DNA of 64,000 nucleotides from G963677085 sp963677085 (GCA_963677085.2 CAXXFH010000005.1:62001-126000); one strand, 5' to 3'; positions 1 to 8,295 are shown, numbered from the stretch's first letter. Notes: generated by a model not told the origin, from the sequence alone. Numbers and translations: made by a program.

Positions 1-189
1 ATAATGGAGCAAATTCAGGCGATCTTCCTCGTAGACGATCTCCGAGGAGGTCGCTCCCTTCTTCACACGTTGTGCCTGTTGCCACAACAGGGGCAATCTC
101 ATTGCCCGGCGCACTTGAGCGAACGACTCGTCGACGAGAGCCTTTTGTGCCTCGAACCACGGGGCAGTCGAGTTAATGTTGGTACTCAT
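1..189 (-). CDS. phaC: Class III PHA synthase subunit PhaC, N-terminal part
   Basis: Reading the minus strand from an ATG at 189 gives 63 codons without a stop up to the window edge, so only the N-terminus is present. The sequence has the amphipathic leader and the ..VYEEDRLNLLHY segment found just before the alpha/beta-hydrolase core of class III polyhydroxyalkanoate synthases. The enzyme polymerises (R)-3-hydroxyacyl-CoA on granules and needs PhaE, whose gene lies 27 bases upstream on the same strand. A GGGAGGG ribosome binding site precedes the ATG. The catalytic Cys-Asp-His residues lie outside the window. The phaE neighbour makes the class assignment fairly safe. Confidence 0.82.
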   Translation of the reverse strand, partial: MSTNINSTAPWFEAQKALVDESFAQVRRAMRLPLLWQQAQRVKKGATSSEIVYEEDRLNLLHY

Positions 190-216
190 CGCTTCGTCCC
201 TCCCTTCGCGTTCGCT

Positions 217-699
217 TTATCCTTCATTGGTATTGTCCCCTTCCTGGCCGGCGTCTTGCTTGCCGGCCGGCGTTTGCTCCAGCTGTTCCAGGCGGTGGCG
301 AATTTCTTCCATCTGCCCGGAAATCCGTTCCACCGCGTCGACAAGGCGGTGTTCAAGGTGCCGGATCGAAAGCATGAGTTGATCTACGTCTTGCCGGCTA
401 GTGCCCTGAAACTCGTGTTGCACCTGGCCGAGAAAATCATTGAACTGCTTGCGTGCCTGCATCGCCGTGCTGAGCGATTGCCGCAGCATGTCGAGGAATT
501 CCGGCGAACGCATGAACTCGTCGCAGTACTCAGCCCAGGCATTGAGCATGGCGGAACGTGTTTGTCGTGCCGCCTCGGGGGGCATCGCCTCCGGTGAAAA
601 TGCCATGCCGGCACCCATCACTTTGGTGGCAAAATCCAACCACATACGAGTGAACGTGTCGGCATGCGGAAACGTGGTAGTGTGTTGATCGTTGTCCAT
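217..699 (-). CDS. phaE: Class III PHA synthase subunit PhaE
   Basis: 160 residues from the ATG at 699, chosen because GGAGG sits 6 bases upstream; an in-frame extension to 759 lacks such a site. The protein is mostly helical, with a C-terminal coiled coil (about residues 105-145, RHLEHRLVDAVERISGQMEE) and an acidic tail. This resembles the C-terminal half of PhaE, the non-catalytic partner that activates PhaC in class III synthases. It is much shorter than the about 350-residue PhaE of purple sulfur bacteria, so it may be a minimal PhaE or a PhaE/PhaR-like partner. It is the first gene of a phaE-phaC unit. The family call rests on context plus helix pattern. Confidence 0.7.
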   Translation of the reverse strand: MDNDQHTTTFPHADTFTRMWLDFATKVMGAGMAFSPEAMPPEAARQTRSAMLNAWAEYCDEFMRSPEFLDMLRQSLSTAMQARKQFNDFLGQVQHEFQGTSRQDVDQLMLSIRHLEHRLVDAVERISGQMEEIRHRLEQLEQTPAGKQDAGQEGDNTNEG

Positions 700-760
700 T
701 GCCAACCTCCGATTTTCCCGATGCGCAGCAGCCGTTGAGCATCGCATAAGTAGTGACACG

Positions 761-795
761 AGGGCGACCCACGGGAGCCCGGCAATTGCGGGAAA
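761..795 (-). repeat. Partial dispersed palindrome, family 3 core
   Basis: Contains GGGCGACCCACGGGAGCCCGG followed by a short GC-rich arm, matching the core of the elements at 11227-11293 and 41228-41312 in the opposite orientation. Terminal repeats are not evident, so it may be degraded. Confidence 0.45.
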
Positions 796-913
796 ATCCG
801 CTACGTGGCCAATTCACTAATTCTGCGAATATCAATAACGCTCGCGGCATCGGCTTAAGGCACAACCGCGAAATCCGAACCCACGGTGCCAAGCTCCTTT
901 GCCGTGGAGCCCT

Positions 914-1017
914 TATTGATGCTTGCGCTGCAAATGATCCGCTTCCGAAAGCCGAGCGTCTGGAACCCCAGGCTCCCGTTGGTCGCCTTCCGCTCATTAG
1001 CTATGCAAACGTCAAAA
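914..1017 (+). repeat. 103-bp dispersed inverted-repeat element, family 1, copy A
   Basis: Begins TATTGATGCTTGC and ends ATGCAAACGTCAAAA, which are near-perfect inverted repeats of each other. The middle has a small hairpin (CTGG..CCAG) then CTCCCGTTGGTCGCC. It matches the copy at 48546-48648 (reverse orientation) almost base for base, and those at 16859 and 17122. No ORF. It looks like a MITE-type or REP-like element. Confidence 0.7.
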
Positions 1018-1147
1018 GGGACAACCCGAAAGACAACTTGCCGTTTTCAGTTCCGAATTCCAGGACCGTGGCGAAGCACGGCTCTGGCGAATCGGCAAGT
1101 TGTTTTCGGTCTGTCCTAAATAACTACCGAGGTCTCCCGGTCGCGTG

Positions 1148-2326
1148 TCAGCATCGCTGCACCGCCATGGCCACGGCTTCACCGCCACCGATACACAGTG
1201 CCGCGATTCCCGTCTTCTGGTTTCGGTGTTTCAACGCATTGAGAAGCGTGACAAGGATTCGCGCCCCGCTGGCCCCGATCGGATGCCCCAAAGCGACGGC
1301 CCCGCCATGTACATTGAGTTTCTCGTGCGGAATCCCCAGTTCTTGCATGGCTGCCATGGGAACAACGGAAAACGCTTCGTTGATTTCGAAAAGATCCACT
1401 TGGTCGACAGTCCAACTGAGCTGTTCCATCAGTTTGCGAATCGCACCGACGGGCGCCAAGGTGAACCACTCCGGTTCCTGCGAGTGCGAGGCATAGCCCA
1501 AGATCTTGGCTTCCGGCTGCACGCCCAACTGTTGGACGCGTTCGCCGGAAAGCACGACCACGGCCGCAGCGGCATCGTCGACACTCGACGCATTTCCCGC
1601 AGTAACCGTTCCCTCCTTGCCAAACGCCGGCCGAAGCTGGCGCAGTTTCTCTTCGTTGAATCGGGCCGGTTCTTCATCTTGATCGACGGTAACGGTGCCC
1701 TTGCGGCCGACGATCTCCACGGGCGTGATTTCGTCGTGCAGGACACCATTTTGCTGGGCGGCAATCGCACGCTGGTAGCTCGCCACGGCATAGTCGTCTT
1801 GCTGTTCGCGGTTGAACTGATATCGCTCGGCACACCGGTCGCCATAGACGCCCATGTGCAAGTCGCCGTACACATCCCAGAGGCCGTCGGTGATCATCGA
1901 ATCGACCAGTTCGCCTGGACCCATGCGATATCCCTGGCGAGCTTTCGGCAGCATATAGGGTGCCTGCGACATGTTTTCCATGCCGCCGCTCACCACAACA
2001 CTTGTATCCCCACACTGGATGCCTTGTGCCGCGAGAATAACGGCCTTCAGGCCTGAACCGCAAACCTTATTCACGGTGGTCGCCCCTACACTGGGCGCCA
2101 GACCGGCCGCGATCATCGCTTGTCGTGCAACATTCTGCCCTAACCCGGCGGCCAATACGTTGCCAAAAATCACTTCGTCAACGTGTTCGGCCGCGACCGC
2201 ACTTCGTTCAAGCGATACCTTGATCGCCACCGCAGCGAGCTGCGGTGCCCGCACTTCGGCCAAACTTCCACAGAATCCACCGATCGGTGTTCGAATCGGT
2301 CCTGCCAGAAAGACGTCCGCGTGCAT
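1148..2326 (-). CDS. phaA: Acetyl-CoA C-acetyltransferase (beta-ketothiolase)
   Basis: 392 residues, full thiolase length. It condenses two acetyl-CoA to acetoacetyl-CoA, the first step of polyhydroxybutyrate synthesis (the reverse reaction in degradation). Catalytic landmarks are present: nucleophilic Cys89 in NKVCGSGLKAV, the NVHGGAVALGHPIGASGAR block with the active-site His, and the C-terminal CIGGGEA block with the second Cys; the usual CIGGGMG is slightly changed. The ATG at 2326 has GAGGA nine bases upstream. It lies between phaE/phaC and the phasin-like gene on the same strand, but large gaps and a hairpin suggest separate transcription. Assignment to PHB synthesis rather than fatty acid oxidation is by context. 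Confidence 0.88.
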   Translation of the reverse strand: MHADVFLAGPIRTPIGGFCGSLAEVRAPQLAAVAIKVSLERSAVAAEHVDEVIFGNVLAAGLGQNVARQAMIAAGLAPSVGATTVNKVCGSGLKAVILAAQGIQCGDTSVVVSGGMENMSQAPYMLPKARQGYRMGPGELVDSMITDGLWDVYGDLHMGVYGDRCAERYQFNREQQDDYAVASYQRAIAAQQNGVLHDEITPVEIVGRKGTVTVDQDEEPARFNEEKLRQLRPAFGKEGTVTAGNASSVDDAAAAVVVLSGERVQQLGVQPEAKILGYASHSQEPEWFTLAPVGAIRKLMEQLSWTVDQVDLFEINEAFSVVPMAAMQELGIPHEKLNVHGGAVALGHPIGASGARILVTLLNALKHRNQKTGIAALCIGGGEAVAMAVQRC

Positions 2327-2365
2327 GCATTTGTCCTCGCATCAGGTAATTGCTGTTTGAGTTCC

Positions 2366-2400
2366 TTTCCGCTTGGGGACGCGAGTCCCCAAAGCGGAAA
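2366..2400. terminator. Strong hairpin between phasin-like and thiolase genes
   Basis: TTTCCGCTTGGGGAC pairs with GTCCCCAAAGCGGAAA around a GCGA loop, a nearly perfect 15-bp stem. It lies after the phasin-like gene and before the thiolase gene on the minus strand. There is no U tract, so it may be an attenuating or RNA-stabilising hairpin rather than a classic terminator. Confidence 0.45.
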
Positions 2401-2505
2401 GCCGGTCCACGAAACCATGACGTTTGAAGTTTTTCCGTGGCATGCGTGCATCCAGCACGCATGGGAGTGATCCGTAGGAACGGGCCGTCTATCGGCCAGC
2501 GTTCC

Positions 2506-3000
2506 CTATTCGGTTGTGGTCGTACCGCCTTCGGGCGATGACGAACTGACTTCCGCCGCATCACCTCGCATGATTTTTGCGATCTCTTTCCATGATTCCA
2601 GGACACGGTTATTTGCCTGCACCATCACCTCGGTGTTTCGGCGCAGGGATCCCATGGCAGTTTCCCAGAGTTCGCGGGTTTTGGTTTCCGCGTCACCTCC
2701 CGATTCCCCAGGGCGGTTCTCAAACGCCTCCTGGAGCAAGTCCAGGCTCGTCTTGGCGTTTTCGGTCATTACACGCATGGTTTCGTCAAGGTTTTGCTGC
2801 GCCGTGCTCAACGTTTGCTCCACGGCGGCTTGCGTGCGTTGCTGCCATGTCTCCGGTGATCCGAGCTGGCTCATCATTCGGGAGAACGACTTGGTCGTTT
2901 GCTCCTGCAATTTGATGCCGGCCTCCATGGCGTTTTCAAACAGGGCGGCAGCCTGTTGAAACATCTTGCTAACGTCTGCTCTCGTATCTGTCTGACTCAT
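2506..3000 (-). CDS. Phasin-like granule-associated protein
   Basis: 164 residues, almost entirely amphipathic helix (residues 5-135) with many Gln, Glu and Ala and no Cys, ending in a Ser/Thr/Glu-rich tail. Phasins coat PHA granules, control their size and shield the polymer. The helical profile, the length and the position between phaA and phaR support the call; there is no strict motif to test. The ATG at 2998-3000 has GAAGGGG eight bases upstream. PhaR-type regulators commonly repress phasin genes, and the phaR gene is adjacent. An unrelated coiled-coil protein cannot be excluded. Confidence 0.6.
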   Translation of the reverse strand: MSQTDTRADVSKMFQQAAALFENAMEAGIKLQEQTTKSFSRMMSQLGSPETWQQRTQAAVEQTLSTAQQNLDETMRVMTENAKTSLDLLQEAFENRPGESGGDAETKTRELWETAMGSLRRNTEVMVQANNRVLESWKEIAKIMRGDAAEVSSSSPEGGTTTTE

Positions 3001-3083
3001 AACATGACCCCTTCAAGTGGATGGTGTGTATACAGCCCGGTCGTATTCTACGGAGGCGGCAAGAGAAGGCAAGTGCCTAAGTA

Positions 3084-3200
3084 GTGCACCTGCACAACAC
3101 CATCGCGGAATACTACCTCAAGGCAATCATTCCTAGCGAGAACAAGGGGCGTTTCTGGAAGACGCAGGCAGATTTCTTTAAACGCGAACGCACAAAATAG
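3084..3200 (+). pseudogene. Possible orphan C-terminal gene fragment (38 codons)
   Basis: A GTG-initiated frame encodes 38 residues rich in aromatic and charged residues (IAEYYLKAIIP, then GRFWKTQADFFKRE) ending in TAG. The composition reads like a folded protein's C-terminus, opposite in strand to the surrounding pha genes. I do not recognise the family, and no ribosome binding site is obvious. It may be a gene remnant, a microprotein or chance. Confidence 0.22.
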
Positions 3201-3212
3201 GTGTTTCGTCCC

Positions 3213-3827
3213 CTAACTGTGGGGTTCCGGCGGACGGTTTTGAAGTTCCTGTCGGACAGCCTCCACCTGCTGCTGCAATTGCGAAACAAGCTTTCGGAGT
3301 TCAGCGTCGCTGGCCTGAGGGCCGTCTTCTGTTGCTGGTGTTGGCGGTGAGCTGCCGGATCGGGGTGCAGCGGGCACGCGAGGTACTAGCGGCGGCGCAA
3401 ACGGCCCCATCATTACCTGTGCCCAACCCGCACCATTCGGTAGCGCGCCCGAAAGTCCCAGGGTGTCGCGAAGGTAGCGGTCGAATTGACGCTGCGACTC
3501 AAGAAACGTCAAAAATGCCTGGCTGAAATACTTCTCGATGAACTCACGGATGAGTGGCTGGTTGGCGCGGATCACCTCGTGGAGTAGTGCCACGGGAAAT
3601 GCCCCGATCTTCGGGGGATCGTGTTCGAGAATGATCTGCGCAAGGACCTTGGCTGTAATATCCTCGCCCGTCTTTGAGTCGGTCACCTGGACATCGTACC
3701 CTCCGCAAACCAGGCGATGGATCTCCTCGAGGGTCGCGTGTCGACTTCGGGTGATGTCGTAATAGCGGCGGTTTGGGTACTTTCGAAGCTGAATCGTTGT
3801 CTTCGTCGGCGGTCGTTTGTCGTTCAT
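3213..3827 (-). CDS. phaR: Polyhydroxyalkanoate synthesis regulator PhaR
   Basis: 204 residues from the ATG at 3827, which has GAGG nine bases upstream; the longer reading uses a TTG inside that site. Residues 9-55 (IQLRKYPNRRYYD, then TLEEIHRLV) are the PHB accumulation regulator DNA-binding domain, followed by the PHB_acc domain (about 60-110, LAQIILEHDPPKIGAFP). A Pro-rich linker leads to a C-terminal coiled coil (175-200). PhaR represses phasin and pha genes and is released by binding nascent PHA granules. It lies next to the phasin-like gene, with a palindrome upstream at 3911 that could be its operator. Confidence 0.9.
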   Translation of the reverse strand: MNDKRPPTKTTIQLRKYPNRRYYDITRSRHATLEEIHRLVCGGYDVQVTDSKTGEDITAKVLAQIILEHDPPKIGAFPVALLHEVIRANQPLIREFIEKYFSQAFLTFLESQRQFDRYLRDTLGLSGALPNGAGWAQVMMGPFAPPLVPRVPAAPRSGSSPPTPATEDGPQASDAELRKLVSQLQQQVEAVRQELQNRPPEPHS

Positions 3828-3910
3828 CGTGTTGTGCCTCTGCAATAAACCACACCTGCTCTACTCACCTATATGCTCTCGGAGCGAGGAAGTCAAGGAA
3901 AATGAATCGC

Positions 3911-3924
3911 TGCAAGTGCTTGCA
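3911..3924. promoter_or_regulatory. Perfect palindrome, candidate PhaR operator
   Basis: TGCAAGTGCTTGCA is a perfect 14-bp inverted repeat in the divergent space between phaR and the SDR gene. Known PhaR sites are built of TGC..GCA half sites, which this resembles. Nearby GCAAATGCA and TTTGCA sequences at 3972-4002 could be additional half sites. Binding is inferred. Confidence 0.4.
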
Positions 3925-3989
3925 TAGTTGAAGCATACGCGAAACAGGCACCGCCGGCCTCCGCAAATAGCGCAAATGCACAAAATTGA

Positions 3990-4018
3990 TTGGTCGTTTG
4001 CATTATGACCTCTATAAT
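3990..4018 (+). promoter_or_regulatory. Predicted sigma-70 promoter for the SDR gene
   Basis: TTGGTC at 3990-3995 and TATAAT at 4013-4018 are separated by 17 bases. This is a good housekeeping-type promoter about 60 bases upstream of the SDR start at 4078. TTTGCA-type half sites lie within it, so PhaR could block it. Confidence 0.5.
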
Positions 4019-4077
4019 TTTAAAGGAAGGATGGGCACGTCAGCCCTGGTAATAGACGTTCGTCCAGGAGAAAAGCT

Positions 4078-4896
4078 ATGGAAATCCAAGACAAGGTAGC
4101 GGTCGTCACTGGTGCGGGAAGTGGCATCGGCCAGGCGGTGTCGCTGGAATTGGCGCGGCGCGGAGTGACCGGGATCGGACTTGTTGACCGGTGTGACGGC
4201 GTCAACCAGTTGGCCACGTCTATTGCCGAATTCACCGGCCAGCACGTTCGCACCGCGCCGTTTGTAGGCGATGTGACCGACGAGGGATTCCGTCGCCATG
4301 TGTTTGATTGCATGGCACGCGACTTCGGCCTGCCGCGAATTTGCGTTCCGGCCGCGGGCATTACCCGTGATGCTCTGGCGGCCCGCGTGGACAAGGAAAC
4401 CGGAAGCGTCGAGATGTACTCGATCGACGACTTCCGCCTGATTGTCGAAGTCAACTTGCTCGCGCCCGTCTACTGGGCCCTGGAGATGGTAGCGCGAATC
4501 GCGGAAGACCGGCATGCCCGCGGACTGACGCGCTGGAATCCCGATGAACGTGTTCAAGGCACGATTGTATTCATCGGCTCGGTTTCGTCGCAGGGTAACA
4601 AGGGGCAACTCGCGTATGCCTCGACCAAGGCCGGCCTGGAGGGAGCCGCGTCAACCCTCACAAAAGAAGCGATCTTCTATGGTGTCCGTTGCGGTGTGAT
4701 CCACCCAGGATTTACCGACACGGCGATGGTGCATGCGCTCGGTGACGACTTCATCCAGAAACGCATTTTGCCTTTCACGCAACTGCGACGACTCATTCGC
4801 CCCGAAGAAATCGCCGACGCAATTTGCTTCATGATTGGCAACTCGGCCGTCAGTGGAGAACTTTGGGCTGATGCTGGTTGGCATCCCTCGGCCTGA
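4078..4896 (+). CDS. SDR-family NAD(P)-dependent oxidoreductase
   Basis: 272 residues with the Rossmann TGAGSGIG motif (residues 12-19) and the YASTK catalytic pair in the second half, so a classical short-chain dehydrogenase/reductase. The usual NNAG motif reads PAAGI. A mid-protein insertion around residues 140-160 (ARGLTRWNPDERVQG) distinguishes it from the PhaB-like gene downstream. Its position after the phaR divergent promoter suggests a hydroxyacyl-CoA or ketoacyl substrate, but that is inference. AGGAGAAAAGCT precedes the ATG. The exact substrate is unknown. Confidence 0.8.
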   Translation: MEIQDKVAVVTGAGSGIGQAVSLELARRGVTGIGLVDRCDGVNQLATSIAEFTGQHVRTAPFVGDVTDEGFRRHVFDCMARDFGLPRICVPAAGITRDALAARVDKETGSVEMYSIDDFRLIVEVNLLAPVYWALEMVARIAEDRHARGLTRWNPDERVQGTIVFIGSVSSQGNKGQLAYASTKAGLEGAASTLTKEAIFYGVRCGVIHPGFTDTAMVHALGDDFIQKRILPFTQLRRLIRPEEIADAICFMIGNSAVSGELWADAGWHPSA

Positions 4897-5112
4897 GCGT
4901 TTCCCTCAATCGTATCTCCCGTAACAGTGTCTCCCGTAAGACAATTCACCGTCGGGATTGCGGTGTAGGTGAAAACGCTTCATTCGTTGTTGACGCGTTC
5001 ATGCCAGCTTCTCCAACGTCCCTGCTCGTTTCCGGGACTCTTGGCCGAGGCGTCTGCCGTGCCGTGTCATTCGTCTTCGGGAGTGTGGCAACTCCCGCAT
5101 GGCAGCTTTCGT

Positions 5113-5183
5113 AAAGATAGCGACCAACGGAAGCGGTTTCTTGTTGGGGTGCGGTAGCAACGGCTGCGTCCCTGCCGCGTTAC
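5113..5183 (+). repeat. 70-bp dispersed element, family 2, copy 1
   Basis: Reads GCGACCAACGGAAGCGG, then GGGGTGCGGTAGCAACGG, then CCTGCCGC. The same series of blocks in the same order occurs at 5617, 9724 and 42631 and, reversed, at 26101 and 48444. Non-coding. Confidence 0.6.
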
Positions 5184-5235
5184 GCTGCAATTGCACGTAA
5201 CAATGACGCATTTGGCACACACCAAGCGTGGTTTA

Positions 5236-5319
5236 TTAGAGGCGGTTTCAAAACCCGGTTTCGGCTTTATAAACCCGCCGAACGAATGTCCCTATCGGTA
5301 GTTTTGAAACGGCTTCTAG
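5236..5319. repeat. 84-bp palindromic element with 19-bp arms
   Basis: The left arm TTAGAGGCGGTTTCAAAAC is the near-complement of the right arm GTTTTGAAACGGCTTCTAG. The interior holds a smaller GC-rich pair (GGTTTCGG with CCGCCGAA-type pairing). It could form a long hairpin or be a miniature transposable element; only one copy is seen here. Confidence 0.5.
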
Positions 5320-5616
5320 CAATCTGTATGCATGCAACGCGTCCAAGCACAGGCCGAGCAACCCAGGAAAATGAGCCCCAGAGTGTCCAATATTGGCTCG
5401 TGGGAAACCGAAGCGGGGATATCCACGTGGGCTTAGTTTATTCTCTTGGGGCGTGTGGATGGCAAGCCCCGCACGATTGACGCTCGACGTATTTGGGCAT
5501 CGGCAGAACACGTGGCCGTTGGCCCACGGTATCCGCTTCTTTGCCGCTTGTTTTTGCGGCCGTTCACCCAAAGAATGCTGTACTACTAACGCGGAGATTG
5601 TTGAGTTTTTAGCAAG

Positions 5617-5693
5617 GATGGGCGACTAACGGGAGCGGCGTCTTGCCTGGGTACGGTAGCACCGGTTTGGTTGGCGGTCCTGCCGCTTTGGGC
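5617..5693 (+). repeat. 70-bp dispersed element, family 2, copy 2
   Basis: GGGCGACTAACGGGAGCGG, then CCTGGGTACGGTAGCACCGG, then TTGGTTGGCGGTCCTGCCG. This is close to the apparent family consensus, and its closest relative in the window is the reversed copy at 48444-48517. Confidence 0.62.
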
Positions 5694-5788
5694 AACACGT
5701 TCCTGACAATTCCGCTCGGGTATCCAAGAAATGCCTGAGCGTAGTGTGCGCGGCTTGGTTGATTTTTCCCACCCGAAGGAGCACGTAA

Positions 5789-6592
5789 ATGTCGGTAGCC
5801 AATACCATTCCCACACGGCCAGTTCCCCACATGGAAGTCATCTCCTTTGAGATGCTGAAGGAGAAAACGGCTTTGATCACCGGCGCATCGCGCGGCATTG
5901 GTCGCGCGGTTGCTATCGCCTTGGCCGAGGCGGGCGCAGATGTGGCGGTCAACTACAACCATTCGGCCACTGCCGCCAATGATGTCTGCGGTGAAGCACG
6001 CAGCCTGGGAGTCCGCGCCAGGTTGTATCAAGCCGACGTAGCTCAGCCAAGCGATTGCGAACGCATGATCGAGAAAGTCATCAAGGATTTTGGCCACATC
6101 GATATCCTGGTGAACAATGCGGGCATCAATCGCGACAAATCCTTCCTGAAGATGACCAAGCAGATGTGGGACGAGGTGCTCGATGTTAACCTCAAGGGTC
6201 CCGTGGGTCTCCTTCGGGTGGTGCTACCCCGCATGGTGGAGAACGATTGGGGACGCATCATCAATATCTCGTCGATTGTCGGGCAGATGGGCAACTTCGG
6301 GCAGGCGAACTACGCCGTGACCAAAGCGGGCCTCATTGCGCTGACCAAGACTTTGGCCCGCGAACTCGCCCGAAGAAACATCACGGCAAACGCCGTGGCT
6401 CCCGGGTTCATCGAAACCGACATGACGAAGAACCTGCCGGACGAGGCGCTTAGCGTGGTCCGATCGTCGACTCCCATGGGACGTCTGGGCCGGCCGGAAG
6501 AGGTTGCCGCGGCCGTCGTTTTCCTGGCAAGCCCGATGGCCAGTTTTATCACGGGGCAGGTCATTGCCGTCAATGGCGGGATGTACATGTAG
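5789..6592 (+). CDS. phaB: Acetoacetyl-CoA reductase (PhaB/FabG-type SDR)
   Basis: 267 residues. It has TGASRGIG, NNAGINRD, the Ser in INISSIVGQ, and the Tyr-Lys pair in NYAVTKAG, so a complete classical SDR active site. The FLKMTKQMWDEVLDVNLKG stretch and the GQMGNFGQ loop resemble PhaB, which reduces acetoacetyl-CoA to (R)-3-hydroxybutyryl-CoA with NADPH, the monomer for PhaC; FabG remains possible. There is a 23-residue N-terminal extension before the fold; GAAGGAGC just upstream of the first ATG supports that start. It follows a repeat-rich gap and ends at a convergent hairpin. Confidence 0.8.
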   Translation: MSVANTIPTRPVPHMEVISFEMLKEKTALITGASRGIGRAVAIALAEAGADVAVNYNHSATAANDVCGEARSLGVRARLYQADVAQPSDCERMIEKVIKDFGHIDILVNNAGINRDKSFLKMTKQMWDEVLDVNLKGPVGLLRVVLPRMVENDWGRIINISSIVGQMGNFGQANYAVTKAGLIALTKTLARELARRNITANAVAPGFIETDMTKNLPDEALSVVRSSTPMGRLGRPEEVAAAVVFLASPMASFITGQVIAVNGGMYM

Positions 6593-6622
6593 GGCATGAC
6601 TTCCGTTGGCCAGAAGAGGCAC

Positions 6623-6667
6623 GCAACCGAGGTGGCTTTCGGAGCCAAGGGCCACCTCGGCGGTTGC
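6623..6667. terminator. Bidirectional hairpin between phaB and the PEP-CTERM gene
   Basis: GCAACCGAGGTGGC pairs with GCCACCTCGGCGGTTGC around a 14-base loop. It lies exactly between two convergent genes, so it can serve both. There is no T tract. Confidence 0.6.
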
Positions 6668-6690
6668 GGAAGGATACCCGTGCATTCGCG

Positions 6691-8031
6691 TTACCGACGG
6701 CGACGTAACCAAACCGCCAGCAGGGCTCCGGCGGTCAGCAACAGCACGAGAGTCGTCGGCTCGGGGATCGGAGCAAAAATACGGATCTCGTTCAGCCCGG
6801 CCTGAGCACCATAGTAGCTTAGGGCCTCGAACTTCACGTAGCGCGCTGACACGGGATCGAACTCGAACGACTCGATGGGAATGTAGTGCGCCGCATCCCA
6901 ACCATCGGCAAGCGTGTCTTCGAGAACCGTTGTCCACTGGTTCTGATCGAGCGACACGCTGATGCGGAAATCCTGCGTGCCATGGAACCCGGCCTCGGAA
7001 AACCGGGTGTTTTGCAGATCGATGCGCCCGATTTCGTTTACCGTGTCGAGGTCGACGACAAAACCTGCTTCGGTTCGTCCTCCGGGGGCCAGCCAAAACG
7101 ATGAGCCATCGCCTGCACCGGGTTCCTGGTCGTCCAGTTCACCATCGGTCACGTTCGAGATTGAAAATCCCTCTTCCACGTCGAATGCCAAGGCCACGGG
7201 GGTAACCACTTTGTCGAGGGCCAAGTTTTCGTTCACACTAAGATAGGGATCGGCATACACAATAGCATCGCCGCCGCCTCCGGAGTTTCGGTACCAACTA
7301 ATTAGAGTCAAAAAGCGTTGGCTGCGAGAAATCGGAATACTTCGCGACACACCCTGCGTGGCGGTGCTGAGGTTGCCGCTTGCTTTGAAGTCACCGTCGA
7401 TATAGACGCGGTAGGCGGCGCCCGTGGTCGTGAAGGTTCCTAGGATTGAACTGAAATCATCGATTTCCCGGTTGGGGTTGGCGGCGCGGATAGCGTCGAG
7501 GTCGAAAGTGATGCCTTTATTGGAGTACATTCCAAGGGTGGAATGAGCAGGGTTTACCCCGGGCGGATCGTAGTTGACCGGAGTGGCCGAGCCGACCTTC
7601 AGATACACGTTATACGCCCAGGCGCCATTTCCTCCGTTGAAAATCGTATACTCCGACTGGCCGTTGCCCGACAGGCTGATCGAGTCGCCCGTGCTGCTTA
7701 CCTTGGTGAGGCCGCCCGTTGTGCTCGTGTCGGAGAGTACGAAAACTCCGTCGACCAGCGGCAGCGCCGAAACGGCGTGATACCGGTCGTCGAACCCGGT
7801 AGCCGTTTCCGTGAATACACCTCCGTCTGTGGTGACCTGGGCACCGGTCACGGGGTTGATGCCGTAGCGGTTCCCCGTGTTCCAGCCGTCGCCCCCACCT
7901 ACAACATCTGCCAAGTTAAGATTGGCTGTCGAGGTAGTCGGTGCGACTGCGTAACTGAAACTGGATACCGTAGTGCCGACCAACAGGAATGCGAGAAAGA
8001 CCTCGATGGGGCGGAGAATTTCACACCGCAT
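6691..8031 (-). CDS. PEP-CTERM protein with discoidin-like domain
   Basis: 446 residues. An N-terminal signal peptide (about 1-28) leads into a secreted beta-rich region; residues about 280-420 look like an F5/8 type C (discoidin) carbohydrate-binding domain (DKVVTPVALAF, WTTVLEDTL, YVKFEALSYYG). The C-terminus is a complete PEP-CTERM sorting signal: IPEPTTLVLL, a hydrophobic helix and a final RRRR. Such proteins are processed by an exosortase and usually anchored or released with exopolysaccharide. GGGAGGAAACTG directly precedes the ATG. It is monocistronic; no exosortase gene is in the window. Confidence 0.85.
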   Translation of the reverse strand: MRCEILRPIEVFLAFLLVGTTVSSFSYAVAPTTSTANLNLADVVGGGDGWNTGNRYGINPVTGAQVTTDGGVFTETATGFDDRYHAVSALPLVDGVFVLSDTSTTGGLTKVSSTGDSISLSGNGQSEYTIFNGGNGAWAYNVYLKVGSATPVNYDPPGVNPAHSTLGMYSNKGITFDLDAIRAANPNREIDDFSSILGTFTTTGAAYRVYIDGDFKASGNLSTATQGVSRSIPISRSQRFLTLISWYRNSGGGGDAIVYADPYLSVNENLALDKVVTPVALAFDVEEGFSISNVTDGELDDQEPGAGDGSSFWLAPGGRTEAGFVVDLDTVNEIGRIDLQNTRFSEAGFHGTQDFRISVSLDQNQWTTVLEDTLADGWDAAHYIPIESFEFDPVSARYVKFEALSYYGAQAGLNEIRIFAPIPEPTTLVLLLTAGALLAVWLRRRR

Positions 8032-8295
8032 CAGTTTCCTCCCGAAGCATAAATGGCTTCGTGTTAGATGACGGATGACAACGAATTACAATACGTGTCC
8101 ATCGCCGCTTTGCAGGAGAAACGTCCATATTTCATACGGTTTTTTCTATACCAGCATTTCAGTGAAAGCAATCACCATATAGAGGGGGCTGCAGGTGCTG
8201 TTTGGTCACGGAAGGACACGAATCGCGACCACCATCCTTCCTTCGATGACGGGGGCTGACACGACCGACGACCTGACTCCCAGTATCTCTACGGT

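Larger units (their letters stand above)
700..1147. other. Intergenic region between phaE and thiolase genes, mostly repeats
   Basis: No credible gene. It holds a partial palindromic element at 761-795 and a complete 104-bp element at 914-1017, both members of the dispersed families described elsewhere. The promoter of phaEC is presumably here, but I see no convincing -35/-10 pair. Confidence 0.6.
4897..5788. other. 892-bp intergenic region built largely of repeats
   Basis: No credible gene; the short minus-strand frames lack domain-like features and start sites. It contains two family 2 elements (about 5113-5183 and 5617-5693) and an 84-bp palindromic element (5236-5319). The stretch 5320-5600 shows nothing recognisable. 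Confidence 0.55.

Noticed and set aside
4..597. Plus-strand 197-codon open frame at the window start
   Set aside because: It is antisense to phaC and phaE, which have ribosome binding sites and recognisable sequence; the plus frame has none.
5248..5571. 107-codon minus frame between SDR and phaB
   Set aside because: Runs across the 84-bp palindrome and has no start signal or domain; most likely chance.
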